Source of the DNA: Caprella mutica
Taxonomy: Eukaryota > Arthropoda > Malacostraca > Amphipoda > Caprellidae
Length of the DNA: 64,000 nt
Reading direction: 5' to 3'
Assembly: GCA_947561585.1 (NCBI GenBank)
Contig: CANNZV010000326.1
Location: forward strand, 245,710 to 309,709
Shown here: in pieces, positions 26,201 through 34,488 of the stretch
Position numbering within the stretch: position 1 is the first letter of the stretch
Layout: each line of letters opens with the position of its first letter
The notes under the pieces: model-generated
What the model was told of the DNA's origin: nothing
Databases searched by the model: none
Seen by the model: the letters and a program-made list of their open reading frames with translations, nothing else
Program-made: the position numbers and the translations under genes

Positions 26201-29200
26201 CTCACATCACATCTTCGCTAGTGCCTTGCCTAGTTTTTTGCTTACTGCCACTGTAGGCAAAAGCAACACTCTCTCCTGCCATCACGATTTACTGGAGAGC
26301 CCGGTTGTGGGTTGTGAGGAGGGCAATCGTTGGCTTTAGAAAATTCACTGCCACAGTTTTTAATATTCTCAGGTGGTCTGCCTCTGCCCTCAGTCCTGAG
26401 TACAATCTAGTGTGAGACTTCAGATTTCCCTGCGTCTCGTTGGACATCCTGCATCCACCACACTTAATACGCCTCCTCTCCTCCGCTGCCGCTTACATTC
26501 TTCTTTGTTGTATTGTTTATCCTACAATTCCATCCGTTCCATTTATACTTTAATTGGTCCTCCTGGGACTCGGTTTTGTTTCTATGTAACTCCGCCTCTC
26601 CCTCATAATGGCAATGGCCCTTTCTCTTAACCTATTTTTTCAGGTGTTTCATTCTCTCCATTACTCACTTCTTCCATTCCTTCCGGTCCGGTGCCAATGT
26701 TCTCACATCTGTAAAGTTTTTCCGGTTTCCAGACTATGCAGCTCTTTGGCTCCTTTTTTAGGAGATTTTGCACGCTGTTCCAGCCCTGTCAACCACCCCA
26801 AAGCTGCAATCCGGAAAAAAAATGCTACCGGTATATAGCTACACTTTACTCCCATTTAACGGTTCCTTTTCCTAGTTCCTGCCTCCCTGTGTTTCTCCAT
26901 GCATCTCCTAACTGCATTATGGTAGATAATAAATAGTGTGGGAGAAGTAGTGAAACCCTCTCATAAATACCTATCCTTTTACTCTGTAAGATTTATTCTC
27001 ATGGAGATCCTGTCCAGTGTTTAACATGTCCCCACAGGGAGTGTTTATTTACTTTTATGGTAGTCCTTATAAAGGTCAAGAAGTTTCACCATATTGTCGT
27101 CCTCGCTCTGGGCATGCTCATCCCCTTCTCTCTTCCTGAGAACGGTGGTGTCTTCCTAGATTCTTACCATGATCTGTGTGACGTCGGATGTGGATTTGCC
27201 TTTCCTAAAACCATACTGGTTTGGATCCAGCAGGCCTAAGTGCTCTAACCACTATCTGAGCCCAAAAGCAGAAGTACTACCCCCTGTAGTTGTTAGGGTT
27301 ATTGCTTTGCCATTTTTGAAGTTGGGGATTTTAGGGACTCTTCCCATATGGCAACAGCCGGGCTTGTGATCCCAAATTTTACCATCTTCACAACTTTTAG
27401 GGACTCTTCCCATATGGCAACAGCCGGGCTTGTGATCCCAAATTTTACCATCTTCACAACGCACTGTTTATCTCCAAGTGCGGCTCATGAAAATACCTCA
27501 TCCTTACATTATCTGGACCAGGTACCAAATCTTTTAATATCTTCATTGCTTCCAGTATCTTTTCTTCCTCTGGAGTTTCCATGCGCTCTCCATTCCTCTC
27601 TCATATATTCTGTTTCTCACATTGCCTGTCTTATCTCTGCCGGCTTTCTCTCCTATGTCAGCTCTGATACTTATTTTAACTGCTCCCTGAAATACATATT
27701 TGCTTTACAACCTCTGCTGCCTAACTTCGTAAGTTCCTATACATCTGGCCCATATATATTCTTCTACTAGCTTCCTCACACTTCTCTTTTCTCTCTTGCC
27801 ACCACTGTCTCTCTAGTCTCAACTGTGTCTCTTTTAGTCTCTTACTTACCTTCTTTCAACTCTTTGATACTTTTCCCTATTCCCTCCTCGATTCTAGCTC
27901 TCTGCGCACTTGTTGCAACACTATTTATGATCGTTTTCCTCCTGTCAATCTTCTCCTGGATGTCTCTCCTCAGTGCCTCCAACTCTGTCTCGATTTTCCT
28001 GTTCCATGGGTTTCTGGTTTTCCAATATTAGGTAACGTACATTTCTAGTGTTGCACCCATCATCACTTCAGTGAGCACGTTGCAGTTAGATGCATTGTCC
28101 TATATCAATATCTCCTTTCTATTTTCATCTAGATTCTGTCTTTTCCATTCTCTGTACTCCTTTTTTTCTCCGGCTACTGCAACAATATCTCCCAATCTAT
28201 CATGGCATATTGTATCTCTTCATTTCCTCCATGTCTCTTTTGTCTGCCGTACCTCTGATCCTTGTTCATAATTAATCCGTCAAGTTCGTACTATCTTTTT
28301 CTTACCATACTAAGCCACGTGTCTCGTGGGTAGAAGCTGTGTACCAAATCCAGGCTATTTTCTTTACACCAATTTAGTAATTCCACTCCTGCTTCGTTAG
28401 TTTCTCTAATGCCAAACGGGCAGCATACTTCAGGTCCACCCCCCCCCCTTTATGTGACCATTAAAAATCCCTCCCATCACAACCACCCTCTTCTTACCAC
28501 TTAGGACCAACTGCCTCTCCATGTCGTGTCGACAACGGTCCATCTCTTCTCTGTTCGTGTTCCATAATTATAGTCTAGTACACCGACATTATTCTAAGGT
28601 GTTTGAACTTTATAGTAGTGGTTCTGTTTGAGAGGGTCATACTTTTTCTGACTTTGGTACACATCTTAAGCAGAGAACCTCTTAAAATGTTGCCCAATCT
28701 CAGCGAGTGGATGATTTCGGTAGCCTCCTAGTCTTCTTCCAGTCTGATCACTCTGTGATCAGAATTACTTCCCATTTCCTTTTCTGGATGCAGGTTATCG
28801 TATTCCTTTGCCTCCTTCTGTTCCCTTATCTCATTGAAATTACTAGCAGGTTTCACATCTTTGTCTCCAGTTGTTTCCAAACTTTAGAGGGATTCAGGTC
28901 AGCTATAGATGTTCCCCTATGTGGTACCCCCGGAGATTGCAGGATTATCTTCATTCTTTGATAGTCCACCCCTTTTCGTAAGATCTCGGGCACCTTTTGC
29001 AACGTAGATTCTTTTTTCGTTCATAGTCCCTTTTCGCCCGTGTCAGACTTTGACCCTTCTGGGAGGTTTTCTTAATCAGTTTGAAAGTATCCTCTTCATC
29101 AGCGGAAAATCAGAAGCAACCAAGCATATGACTGCGGATACGAGAGAGCTGCCTTAGTGGTGATGTGTTGAATCTTTACACGTATTTTGTGTTGGATGCA

Positions 29201-32200
29201 TCTAAGAGCTGGAGATCCTTATAGCTCTCAGCTACATCAAGCGGAACCTAAGTGGTGAATCTATTGTTGAGTGGAAAGTCTCATGTGCCAATTACCTAGA
29301 ATCCCTTGTAGGATTTGGATCCGTTAAGAAGCTTCTTTGTCTCCTCCTTCACCCACCCAAGTGAACGTTCGTCCGAGCAGATGGTCATTGCTCAGCACTC
29401 AATCATTATAGTGGGTTAGCTCTCAACTTGGACGGACAGCTCGGGAGTTTTCCGAGGTCGATCAAGTGCTCTCTTGTAGAGAGACCTCCTCCTGAAAATA
29501 TACTCTTCCAAATAGTGCCCACTTTTGAGAGTTTAACCCTAATGAATTTAACTATAAGAATGTACGGGAAGGTTTGACTATGTTTTTTAAAAAACACATG
29601 TCTTATTTATAAACCTGCGGTACTGAATTATTTACTATTTGTTAGTATATCTACTAAACTAATGTGTACTAATTTTCAAGTAAAAATATTAAACATATAA
29701 GGAGAAATAAATACATAGGTGTATAAGACATTGGTAACTTATAGATCAGAGCTGTGATTGACTTGAGTATGACCCAATCACAGCTCGTGCATGTGTGTGT
29801 ACTTCATGAAAACGTAGACTGGTGTGTGCTTAGAGGCTAACCAAACTGTATTCCTACGTTGCCACACTTCACCACAGTACAATTAAATTCCTAATTTACG
29901 TGATTTACGCTGATACATAAATATTTTTAAACTTTTAAATAAAAAAATATATTTGGTATTTATGTAAGAACAAAGTCAAGAAAAGGCTGGTAAATTTAGA
30001 GGAATGACATGAAAGATATAAAATAATATAAAAAGGATGTGCCTAGAAAATATACGTCAAACTCATTAAGATTAAGATGTATAATCCATGTATCTCTTCC
30101 TATTCGAAGACTCGTAAGGTTTCGACACCTAAGGCATGGCATATTGAGAATACAAAAATATCAATCAGAAGGTAAGGATTATATATCATTCAATACACAT
30201 TTCACTAAATTGTTTAACACGATTTGAGATATCATCCTTTCAAGATGCATGTAAGGCTCGAACTCTTAGAACTGATTTATCGCACCGTCTAAATTTTGCC
30301 AAATGGTTTCTGCAAAAAAAATGCACATTTTGTAAAAGATATCGTGATTGGTGATGAAGATGTACTTTCATGAATGAAAGAGTCAATAACAATAATGTTA
30401 ATTGAATGAAAAATTCTAAGATTTCATTTTTACTACTACCGTATGGAAATAAACTATTCCTATAATGAACTTTTTTGTGAATTTCGTGCTCGCGCAAGCC
30501 CTTTTTATTTCCTTTTTCTTAATTCGCTGCAGGATGTTTAATTTTGGTCGTAACTCTTAACAGATTATCAAGATAGATGCAAAAAAAGAAATGGACTAAA
30601 ACTATGTTTTTAGAATTTTTTTATCTTTGATAGTTGTGAAATAAACTAATTTGAAAATAGGTTTCCTTTTTTTTGCGCCACCCTGTATAGGTATGTTGAT
30701 TCACAACCTGTTCATTGTTCTCGATGAAATCGAGGCTTATATAACCACATCTAGCAGCGGTGGGCTTAAAGAGTGCAGTGAATATATGTAACATCAAATG
30801 AAGTAAAAAAACGATTATACCATTATATATATTTGTGCCTAGATTGAGCAATAGAAGATATATTCAACGGCATTCTATTGAATATAATATTTTTTTTTAA
30901 TTTTTTTCTTAGTTGTATACATAATTTCTATTATTGGGATTCATTATTAAGCTATACCTGTAATCTATGGAACATTGAAATATCGAACCGACATTCAATA
31001 GCCGACATGGGCCAGAGTGCGAGGTTCATAGACTATAAAAGGATAAACGAATGGGAGAAAAAATGCCATTGAGAAAACAACATTTTCTGTCTTCCTTCCT
31101 GAATATCTCTTAAACAATAGATTAAACTCGTGCGTGAGTCAACATAGAATTCTTTAGAATTTAATAATCTATCGAATGGTATAAAAATATTTCAATGAAA
31201 TGGTTATTATCGCTGCAAAACCAATAAAAAACTAACTGCTATTCACTACGACAATTAGCAATGGAAGGAACAATTTCTGTCTTTCTTCTTGAATATCTCT
31301 TAAACGATAGATTAAACTCAGGCTTGAGTCAAACTAGAATTGTTCAAAATTTAATAATCTATCGAATGGTATAAAAATATTTCAATGAAAGGGTTATTAT
31401 CACTGCAAAAAGAACAAAAAATTAACTGCTATTCACTCCGTTGTCCGTTGATTAATGGGCACTGGTTAACATTTTCATCCACTTTAATTACTGTAGCTAA
31501 AAGCCTAAAATAAGAACAAAAATAATATTGCAATAACAAAATAAGAAATAAACAATATAAAATGTCAATTATTGTAACATAGGTTTTAATCTAAAGAATA
31601 GGTTTTCATCTAAAAAATTTGTAGACGCAGCCAGTGTCGGTTCCATTATTTGGCTGGGATGGGGTCTTCGTTGGTCCTACATTTTATTAAATACTTGGTA
31701 TAGTGCTGATATTTCTCTTTCCATTGTACTGTGCTAACCTCTTTTGAACATTATATTGTTGTGTGAGACTAATATAAATATGTTCTACTTGATAGCTATC
31801 TGTTAATGGAGCACATAATTTAATTTCGTACGTTTTGGTAATCGATTCACAGTTTCTCTCAGGACTTCCAAATTCTTCCTTTTGACAATAATCAGGAGAA
31901 AATCCATGAGAAATATATATCATTCACAACACTGTTGTAAATTATCATGGGTTTAACGTACACTTAAAAGGTCTCTGCAATAAAGAGTTTAACAGCATAT
32001 TGCAGTGCATATTTATATATACTATTGATAAATATACGTAACTGAATTTTTTATATTCAAATTTAATACATTTTCAAAACGCTGCATCAACTATGTAGAT
32101 AGGTACATACTCAAATCATAAATAAATATTCTTACACTTAGTTTAACATATTGCCATTATTTTCTCATACAGGAAAATCAAAAGTTACAATATTACTCGT

Positions 32201-33946
32201 CAAAACAAGCGATCGAATTGCAGAATTCGGGGACTTTTGCTTTATTTTTGTTTATTGTTGCGACGTGTAGACTGAGCTTAAAGGTTGTCATTGAGTTGTA
32301 GAATGTAGCTTCTCAATTATTTTTTGAGTCTCGTAATGTGAATGGAACTTGCCAGGATTCGTATTTGTTCAACTTCTAATTGTCTAACAAAATAGAAAAA
32401 AAAATCTTGATCATCCAATTATTATGTGATTAAATGTCCATTGTCCAATTTGATCACCTATTTTATATGGACATTTACTTACTGTTCCTTAATGTTTTAA
32501 TTTACTTAAGTTGAATAAAAATGTAAGTTAGTAGACAGCACCCTTTTTGTTTAGTTAAACTTGACCCTTCACTGCATCATATTTTTATTATCAGTTTTAA
32601 TAGTATCACAGAACAAAATGAAAGTGTAAAAAGAAATTAGATTTATTTACGTTCGTTCATAAACTATTTTGATGATGAATCATTATTGAAAGTGAATCAC
32701 TAACGTTTAGTTTAACCACAAATTTCATACTCAATTTTTTTATTTAGTAGAGGCTTATTTCGTAATACAAAAATCAATCATTGTAAAGATAACATGCACT
32801 GAAGGGTTACCATTAATAATGCTAAATAGAATTGATGTTATTATATCACCAATGGTTCATTAAATGTTAATGCTTTTCTTGTTCTAATGTTAAATTCTGC
32901 AGGAAGAATTGTTTCCAGAGCTCTGTGTACCAACAGTGCGTAGCCTCGCTGCTTCTTCCAGTACTTAGGTACATCGACATGGCCCAAATACTCTATACGA
33001 AAAAACACAAATTTTTCAGCCTTTCCAACAAGCAACTCAAAAACCGAATTACAAAGCTTATTCCATACACTTTCAACAAAGACCCCTATAGAATTGGAAT
33101 AAAGTAAATCATTGAATTGAATTCATGAACATCAGAAACAAAAATAATTATTTATTTAAAAGAAACTTAATTTATTTCTGACGAAGAAACTGATTTTACC
33201 TGACACTGTTTGCAACTAGAAGTGGATACAACAATCGTAAGTATGAAGCTTATCAACACCGGATTTGGCACTGCATGAAAGTTCAAACTAATATTCTGGC
33301 ACCGTGTACGTAATTTAATGTTGATGATCTATTTTATCTCTAATGTATTATTGCAAAATCTGTTGGTTTCAACTAATGATCTCATAACTTATTTTCTATC
33401 TTTCTCTTGCCGGATTGGAGAATTTTGGTCTGCATGTATATTTTAATGTATGCGTCTAAAAAGTTTCTAACCGTTATTTTATTCATACACATAACTTATA
33501 AGGAATGAATGAAGCCTATATCAAAATTCTCACTCTTACTTTTTTTCATCTACCTCTCTTATGACCGGCATCTGTTGGAAATACTAATCTTTTTGCAGAT
33601 ATCTTTGAAGACTGTGGTTCAGCTAACTTACCTTTGCTGCAAATAATGAAGATGAAATATTAGCCAAATTATTATTTTTCATGAGTTTTGATATTTTGCG
33701 ATGATCTGATAGAAACCCCTACAATAATTACACCAAAAAAGTTTTCCTATAAAATTCTGTTTTCTTTTTTGTCTGTGAAATATATAATGCGTATCCATCA
33801 TCACATAAATGAAGTTGAATATATATTATCATTTCAGACTGAACTGCTTCAGCAACAGAGTGTTTGAGACATGTCTGTATGACCTCATGCTGTACGACCT
33901 GGTGGACAACTACGCCGAGATGGTGCAGTCCGTCGGCAAGAAGTGA
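5174..33946 (+). CDS. CHH: Crustacean hyperglycemic hormone / ion transport peptide precursor gene (split, alternatively spliced)
   Basis: Neurohormone precursor of the CHH/ITP superfamily. It is secreted from neurosecretory cells and in crustaceans regulates haemolymph glucose, moulting and osmotic balance. The sinus-gland form joins 5174-5255, 23355-23628 and 33838-33946 (465 nt, 154 residues). It reads as signal peptide 1-22, a CPRP-like spacer of about 55 residues, a KR cleavage site, 72 mature residues starting ALFDDSC, then GKK, which predicts a C-terminal valine amide. Cysteines fall at mature positions 7, 23, 26, 39, 43 and 52, exactly the family pattern. The alternative form replaces the last exon with 32903-33107 (186 residues, not amidated). 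Intron phases agree throughout: phase 1 after the signal exon and phase 2 after Cys39. The exon order matches crustacean CHH and insect ITP genes. Introns are large and full of antisense LINEs. Family assignment is very secure; isopod-like affinity is inferred. Confidence 0.95.
5740..9300 (-). mobile_element. Degenerate non-LTR retrotransposon (LINE A), endonuclease-RT-zinc finger
   Basis: Reading the - strand from high to low coordinates gives LINE domains in order, broken by stops and frameshifts. The AP-endonuclease start IVTWND is at 8823-8840, and its GGDFN at 8573-8587 is followed by a [12 protein letters not shown] stretch. The reverse-transcriptase motif ENQTGFR is at 8290-8310, a G-REG--TSP--FN motif at about 7945-7995, and the catalytic FADDTTIVG at 7801-7827. 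Then come LGSW and a C-terminal KMQQW--KCYRY / [11 protein letters not shown] region (about 7200-7530). A cysteine/histidine-rich VNHRIHR segment (about 5870-5950) looks like the remains of zinc fingers. Only about 260 bp separate GGDFN from ENQTGFR, so the N-terminal part of the RT has been deleted. Clade not assigned. Confidence 0.8.
9500..10620 (-). mobile_element. LINE B fragment, 3' portion with zinc-finger-like tail
   Basis: A - strand frame near 9508-9792 contains a C-x6-YANI-x-RYQERC-x-VWD pattern like the C-terminal zinc fingers of LINEs. The DNA around 9985-10080 resembles LINE A around 6915-7020, which points to a related element. The rest up to about 10620 is the same strongly pyrimidine-biased + strand (purine-rich coding strand) seen in LINE A, with no intact frame. 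The direct relatives GACTTCCATTGGATGGGTGCC (about 9020) and GACCTCCATTGAATGGGTGCC (about 9338) show two copies of the LINE 5' region or spacer lie between A and B. Confidence 0.55.
10635..10775. repeat. Degenerate short tandem repeat around TTGGTCGAAT
   Basis: Imperfect units of roughly 20-30 bp containing ATTGATCGAA, TTGGTCGAATGG, TTGGTCGAATAG and TTGATCGA recur here. The style resembles the short tandem repeats that build the ends of the foldback elements at 51.5 and 55.6 kb. No inverted partner was found. Confidence 0.45.
10955..11060. repeat. Short tandem repeats based on GGTAATTTGACC
   Basis: Six or so imperfect 16-19-bp units of the type (T)ATTTTGACCCTCTGG occur back to back. The reverse-complement version (GGTCAAATTACC units) occurs at 15855-15912. 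That is an inverted arrangement like the repeat-built termini of foldback elements, although other elements now lie between and across them. Confidence 0.6.
11806..12155. repeat. 18-bp tandem satellite AAATAAATAAATTTATAC
   Basis: About 19 nearly perfect head-to-tail copies of an 18-bp unit. The flanks (11590-11805 and 12156-12285) are shorter, degenerate TAAT/ATAAAT repeats. The array sits exactly between the two direct GC-rich modules of the composite element. Confidence 0.95.
12762..13806. mobile_element. 1.05-kb palindromic element with ATCACCCTATATA ends
   Basis: The left arm starts ATCACCCTATATAGTATA and runs through GCAAGAAAAATGTCACGC (about 12815). The right arm gives the same sequence in reverse complement at about 13738-13806. 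The arms are close to 480 bp each. A second, smaller inverted repeat sits in the middle (ATTACACTAGTAT / ATACTAGTGTAAT, 13300-13385). There is no coding potential, consistent with a foldback/MITE. Confidence 0.8.
13807..15183. other. AT-rich intronic DNA
   Basis: Apart from the inverted GC-rich module (about 14786-14912) and the GTGCGCACACTGAAAGAGAG sequence at about 14930, I see no gene or clear repeat here. Confidence 0.5.
15184..16787. mobile_element. 1.6-kb foldback element with approximately 560-bp inverted arms
   Basis: GTTAAGCCTTCCCTACT at 15184 is mirrored at 16771-16787, and the similarity continues inwards through nearly all of 15184-15742 and 16225-16787. The arms include CTCGCTTTTGGTGTGCG (about 15648) and its mirror. 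The paired 60- and 81-codon frames on opposite strands (15598 and 16365) are just the two arms read in opposite directions, not genes. The central 480 bp is unique, except for GGTCAAATTACC units at 15855-15912. No transposase is encoded. Confidence 0.85.
15855..15912. repeat. GGTCAAATTACC tandem units inside the foldback
   Basis: About three imperfect 16-18-bp units (ACCCGAGGTCAAATT, ACCGGCAGTCAAATT, ACCAGGAGTCAA). They are the reverse complement of the array at 10955-11060. Confidence 0.6.
16800..17235 (-). mobile_element. LINE C, reverse-transcriptase fragment
   Basis: The - strand at 16902-16949 encodes [16 protein letters not shown], a hallmark RT block. Upstream of it (higher coordinates) is [10 protein letters not shown], matching the usual segment before that block. 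The fragment stops at the edge of the 15.2-16.8 kb foldback and at an interruption at about 17236. It probably belongs to the same element as the endonuclease part at 19650-21330. Confidence 0.75.
17236..19640. other. 2.4-kb segment interrupting LINE C
   Basis: Both sides carry LINE C sequence in the same orientation, and the two parts together would be nearly continuous. TCGATTCGATG occurs at the left edge (about 17236) and in inverted orientation near the right (about 19705-19725), which may mark ends of an inserted element. Inside are two diverged copies of a roughly 90-bp unit (17330-17490), AT-rich DNA and a SINE-like head. The small frames at 17503-18267 have no recognisable features. 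Confidence 0.4.
19236..19430 (+). mobile_element. SINE-like element with tRNA-type promoter boxes
   Basis: TGGCACACTGG at 19249-19259 fits a pol III A box with one mismatch. GTTCGATACCC at 19293-19303 fits a B box, with a spacing of 44 bases. Flanking bases do not form a proper acceptor stem or a full T stem, so this is not a functional tRNA gene. A tRNA-derived SINE head followed by a body and an AT-rich end (about 19430) is the best reading. Confidence 0.5.
19650..21330 (-). mobile_element. LINE C, endonuclease and linker portion
   Basis: On the - strand KIVTWNVQR (20998-21025) is the start of an AP-endonuclease. At the other end, [24 protein letters not shown] (about 19730-19800) matches the linker just before LINE reverse transcriptases. 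The frame is broken many times between them. With the RT fragment at 16.8-17.2 kb it forms one dead element, antisense to CHH. Confidence 0.7.
21331..21885. other. Intronic DNA without recognised features
   Basis: No gene or repeat recognised. An 81-codon + strand frame at 21317-21562 overlaps the LINE C edge and shows no family motif. Confidence 0.4.
21886..22110 (+). repeat. Direct repeat, copy 1 (upstream of the CHH core exon)
   Basis: Starts TTGGCTTTGTTTGGAATATG and ends GCAACTTTTGGTTTTG. It includes GAGTCAAGAAAAACTGG and TTGTTAAGTTACACAGTAAA. A second diverged copy in the same orientation lies at 23782-24005. No terminal inverted repeats or coding potential were seen. Confidence 0.8.
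22111..23354. other. End of CHH intron 1
   Basis: AT-rich, with no recognised element. It finishes with a pyrimidine-rich tract and the tandem acceptor TTCTTCAGCAG before the core exon. Confidence 0.5.
23355..23628 (+). CDS. CHH: CHH core exon: CPRP region, KR site, mature residues 1-40
   Basis: It opens in phase 1 (G|GT) and reads [10 protein letters not shown], then a basic/serine-rich spacer, then DMGRPKR. Cleavage after KR would release [32 protein letters not shown] and VSYEC. The first four cysteines (mature 7, 23, 26 and 39) are spaced C-15-C-2-C-12-C, as in type I CHH/ITP peptides. The exon ends AG|GTAAGA at 23628, two bases into the codon for Arg40, the conserved intron position of the family. 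The acceptor is a NAGNAG (CAGCAG), so splicing three bases earlier would add one alanine. The frame is open upstream to 23303, but that part is intron by splice consensus. Confidence 0.95.
23705..23729. repeat. Perfect 25-bp palindrome near the core-exon donor
   Basis: Arms TTTCCTACATTA and TAATGTAGGAAA are separated by a single A, 76 bases downstream of the donor. In RNA this would be a tight hairpin (real loops need unpaired bases, so about 10-11 bp). Confidence 0.8.
23782..24005 (+). repeat. Direct repeat, copy 2 (downstream of the CHH core exon)
   Basis: Diverged copy of 21886-22110: TTGGCTTTGTTTGGAATTTG to GCAACTTTTGGTTTTA. The two copies begin about 1.9 kb apart and bracket the core exon. 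Confidence 0.8.
24006..24960. other. AT-rich intronic DNA
   Basis: No gene seen. An 84-codon frame at 24344-24598 has no motif and lies in featureless intron. Confidence 0.5.
24960..29560 (-). mobile_element. Degenerate LINE D
   Basis: The + strand is pyrimidine-rich and the - strand encodes LINE blocks. VVMGGIFN at about 28460-28480 corresponds to the endonuclease GGDFN with Asp replaced by Ile. [15 protein letters not shown] at about 27185-27230 is a clear RT block. The region at 25.0-25.4 kb looks like the RT C-terminal end. Stops and frameshifts are everywhere. It differs in sequence from LINEs A-C but lies in the same antisense orientation relative to CHH. The stretch above 28.9 kb may be ORF1 or 5' UTR; that edge is uncertain. 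Confidence 0.65.
27329..27460. repeat. Two tandem copies of a 66-bp unit within LINE D
   Basis: TTTTAGGGACTCTTCCCATA and the following bases repeat exactly after 66 bp, giving an in-frame 22-residue duplication on either strand. The two copies are essentially identical, unlike the decayed LINE around them, so the duplication is recent. Confidence 0.95.
29561..30146. other. AT-rich intronic DNA
   Basis: No gene or repeat recognised. Confidence 0.5.
30147..30685. mobile_element. Mariner-like MITE B, right half (copy 3)
   Basis: It matches the right half of the elements at 53807-54979 and 58138-59303, including GCGCAAGCCCTTTTTATT and the end GCGCCACCCTG followed by TA. The left half is missing. 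Confidence 0.8.
31082..31440 (+). repeat. Tandem duplication of about 190 bp
   Basis: TTTCTGTCTTCCTTCCTGAA at 31084 recurs as TTTCTGTCTTTCTTCTTGAA at 31274, and the similarity continues through AATAATCTATCGAATGGTAT to AACTGCTATTCACT. Two diverged copies. Confidence 0.85.
31441..32902. other. End of CHH intron 2
   Basis: AT-rich. No gene or repeat recognised apart from the acceptor at its end. Confidence 0.5.
32903..33107 (+). CDS. CHH: CHH alternative exon, pericardial-organ / ITP-L type C-terminus
   Basis: After TTCTGCAG the exon completes the Arg40 codon and reads [12 protein letters not shown], placing Cys43 and Cys52 at the family spacing (C-3-C-8-C). It continues [21 protein letters not shown] and then a basic tail, [14 protein letters not shown] to YRIGIK, ending at TAA 33105. 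The peptide would be 107 residues, about 35 longer than the amidated form, and has no Gly-basic amidation site. A strong donor GTAAGT at 33237 suggests the exon continues as 3' UTR and is spliced on to 33838, as in crustacean CHH genes. A weaker donor, GTAAAT at 33104, overlaps the stop codon. In the family, such unamidated long forms lack hyperglycemic activity and occur outside the sinus gland. Confidence 0.88.
33104..33109 (+). promoter_or_regulatory. Possible alternative 5' splice site overlapping the stop codon
   Basis: AAA|GTAAAT would end the exon at 33103, making it 201 nt (67 codons), and would join in frame to 33838. The site is weaker than GTAAGT at 33237 (no G at -1 or +5). Confidence 0.2.
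33237..33242 (+). promoter_or_regulatory. Strong 5' splice site after the alternative CHH exon
   Basis: ATC|GTAAGT matches the donor consensus at +1 to +6. It lies 130 bases after the stop codon at 33105-33107. It would let exon-3-containing transcripts share exon 4 and the poly(A) site. Confidence 0.55.
33838..33946 (+). CDS. CHH: CHH terminal exon, sinus-gland / amidated type C-terminus
   Basis: After ATTATCATTTCAG the exon supplies the last base of Arg40 and reads [35 protein letters not shown] and stop (TGA 33944-33946). Cys43 and Cys52 complete the three disulfides (7-43, 23-39 and 26-52 in the family). GKK is the amidation/trimming signal, giving a mature peptide of exactly 72 residues ending in Val-amide, the canonical CHH length. 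This exon is less AT-rich than its surroundings, as expected for conserved coding sequence. In crustaceans this form is the classical hyperglycemic hormone. Confidence 0.95.
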
Positions 33947-34372
33947 ACCTTCTTCACCAGCTCTACAGCGACAGACGATCATTCAATTCGGGAACGGATG
34001 CAGAATGAACAGAGAAGATAATGTGATATCTGATACAAAGGACTTATTTGAACAAACTGTTTTATATCAAAATTGAAGTTGATTTGTGTAGATTGTTCTA
34101 GCACTCATATTTAATTTTGTAATTGTATCCATGTGTTCTATTTTAAATCTAGCATTTTATAACTAGTAATTGGTTTTCATCTGCGGTTTCTTCAGGTTTC
34201 CTATCCAATTCGAGTGGTTTTTCAGGCTATTTATTATTTATAATGTAATCCTTTTGTTAATTTATGAATCGTTATTTATATCAAGAAGATACTTAATTAG
34301 TTAGAATAATTAATTATTTTAAATATATAATAAGACTCTTTTCATGTAAAATAATTTCATGAGAACAATCAA

Positions 34373-34378
34373 AATAAA
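34373..34378 (+). terminator. Poly(A) signal of the CHH gene (AATAAA)
   Basis: AATAAA lies 427 bases after the CHH stop and is followed by a GT-rich stretch (TTGAGGTGGTT, about 34404), as expected for a cleavage site near 34390-34400. Confidence 0.6.
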
Positions 34379-34443
34379 TTCATTGTTAGGTTGAATGATG
34401 AATGTTGAGGTGGTTATAAATACAATGTTTGCAGTCATAAAGT

Positions 34444-34462
34444 TTTATTAACATTATTTATT
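34444..34462 (-). terminator. Two - strand AATAAA signals, convergent with the CHH 3' end
   Basis: AATAAA on the - strand occurs at 34462-34457 and 34449-34444, about 27-45 bases after the stop of the ORF at 34707-34489. This spacing fits a very short 3' UTR. AT-rich DNA gives such signals by chance. Confidence 0.35.
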
Positions 34463-34488
34463 TATATTCCTGATTACACAACTGATAA

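Larger units (their letters stand above)
23629..32902 (+). other. CHH intron 2 (9.3 kb)
   Basis: The donor is GTAAGA at 23629. The acceptors are TTCTGCAG ending at 32902, or ATTTCAG ending at 33837 for the exon-skipping form. The intron contains the second copy of the 225-bp direct repeat, antisense LINE D, half of a mariner-like MITE and a 190-bp duplication. Confidence 0.85.
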
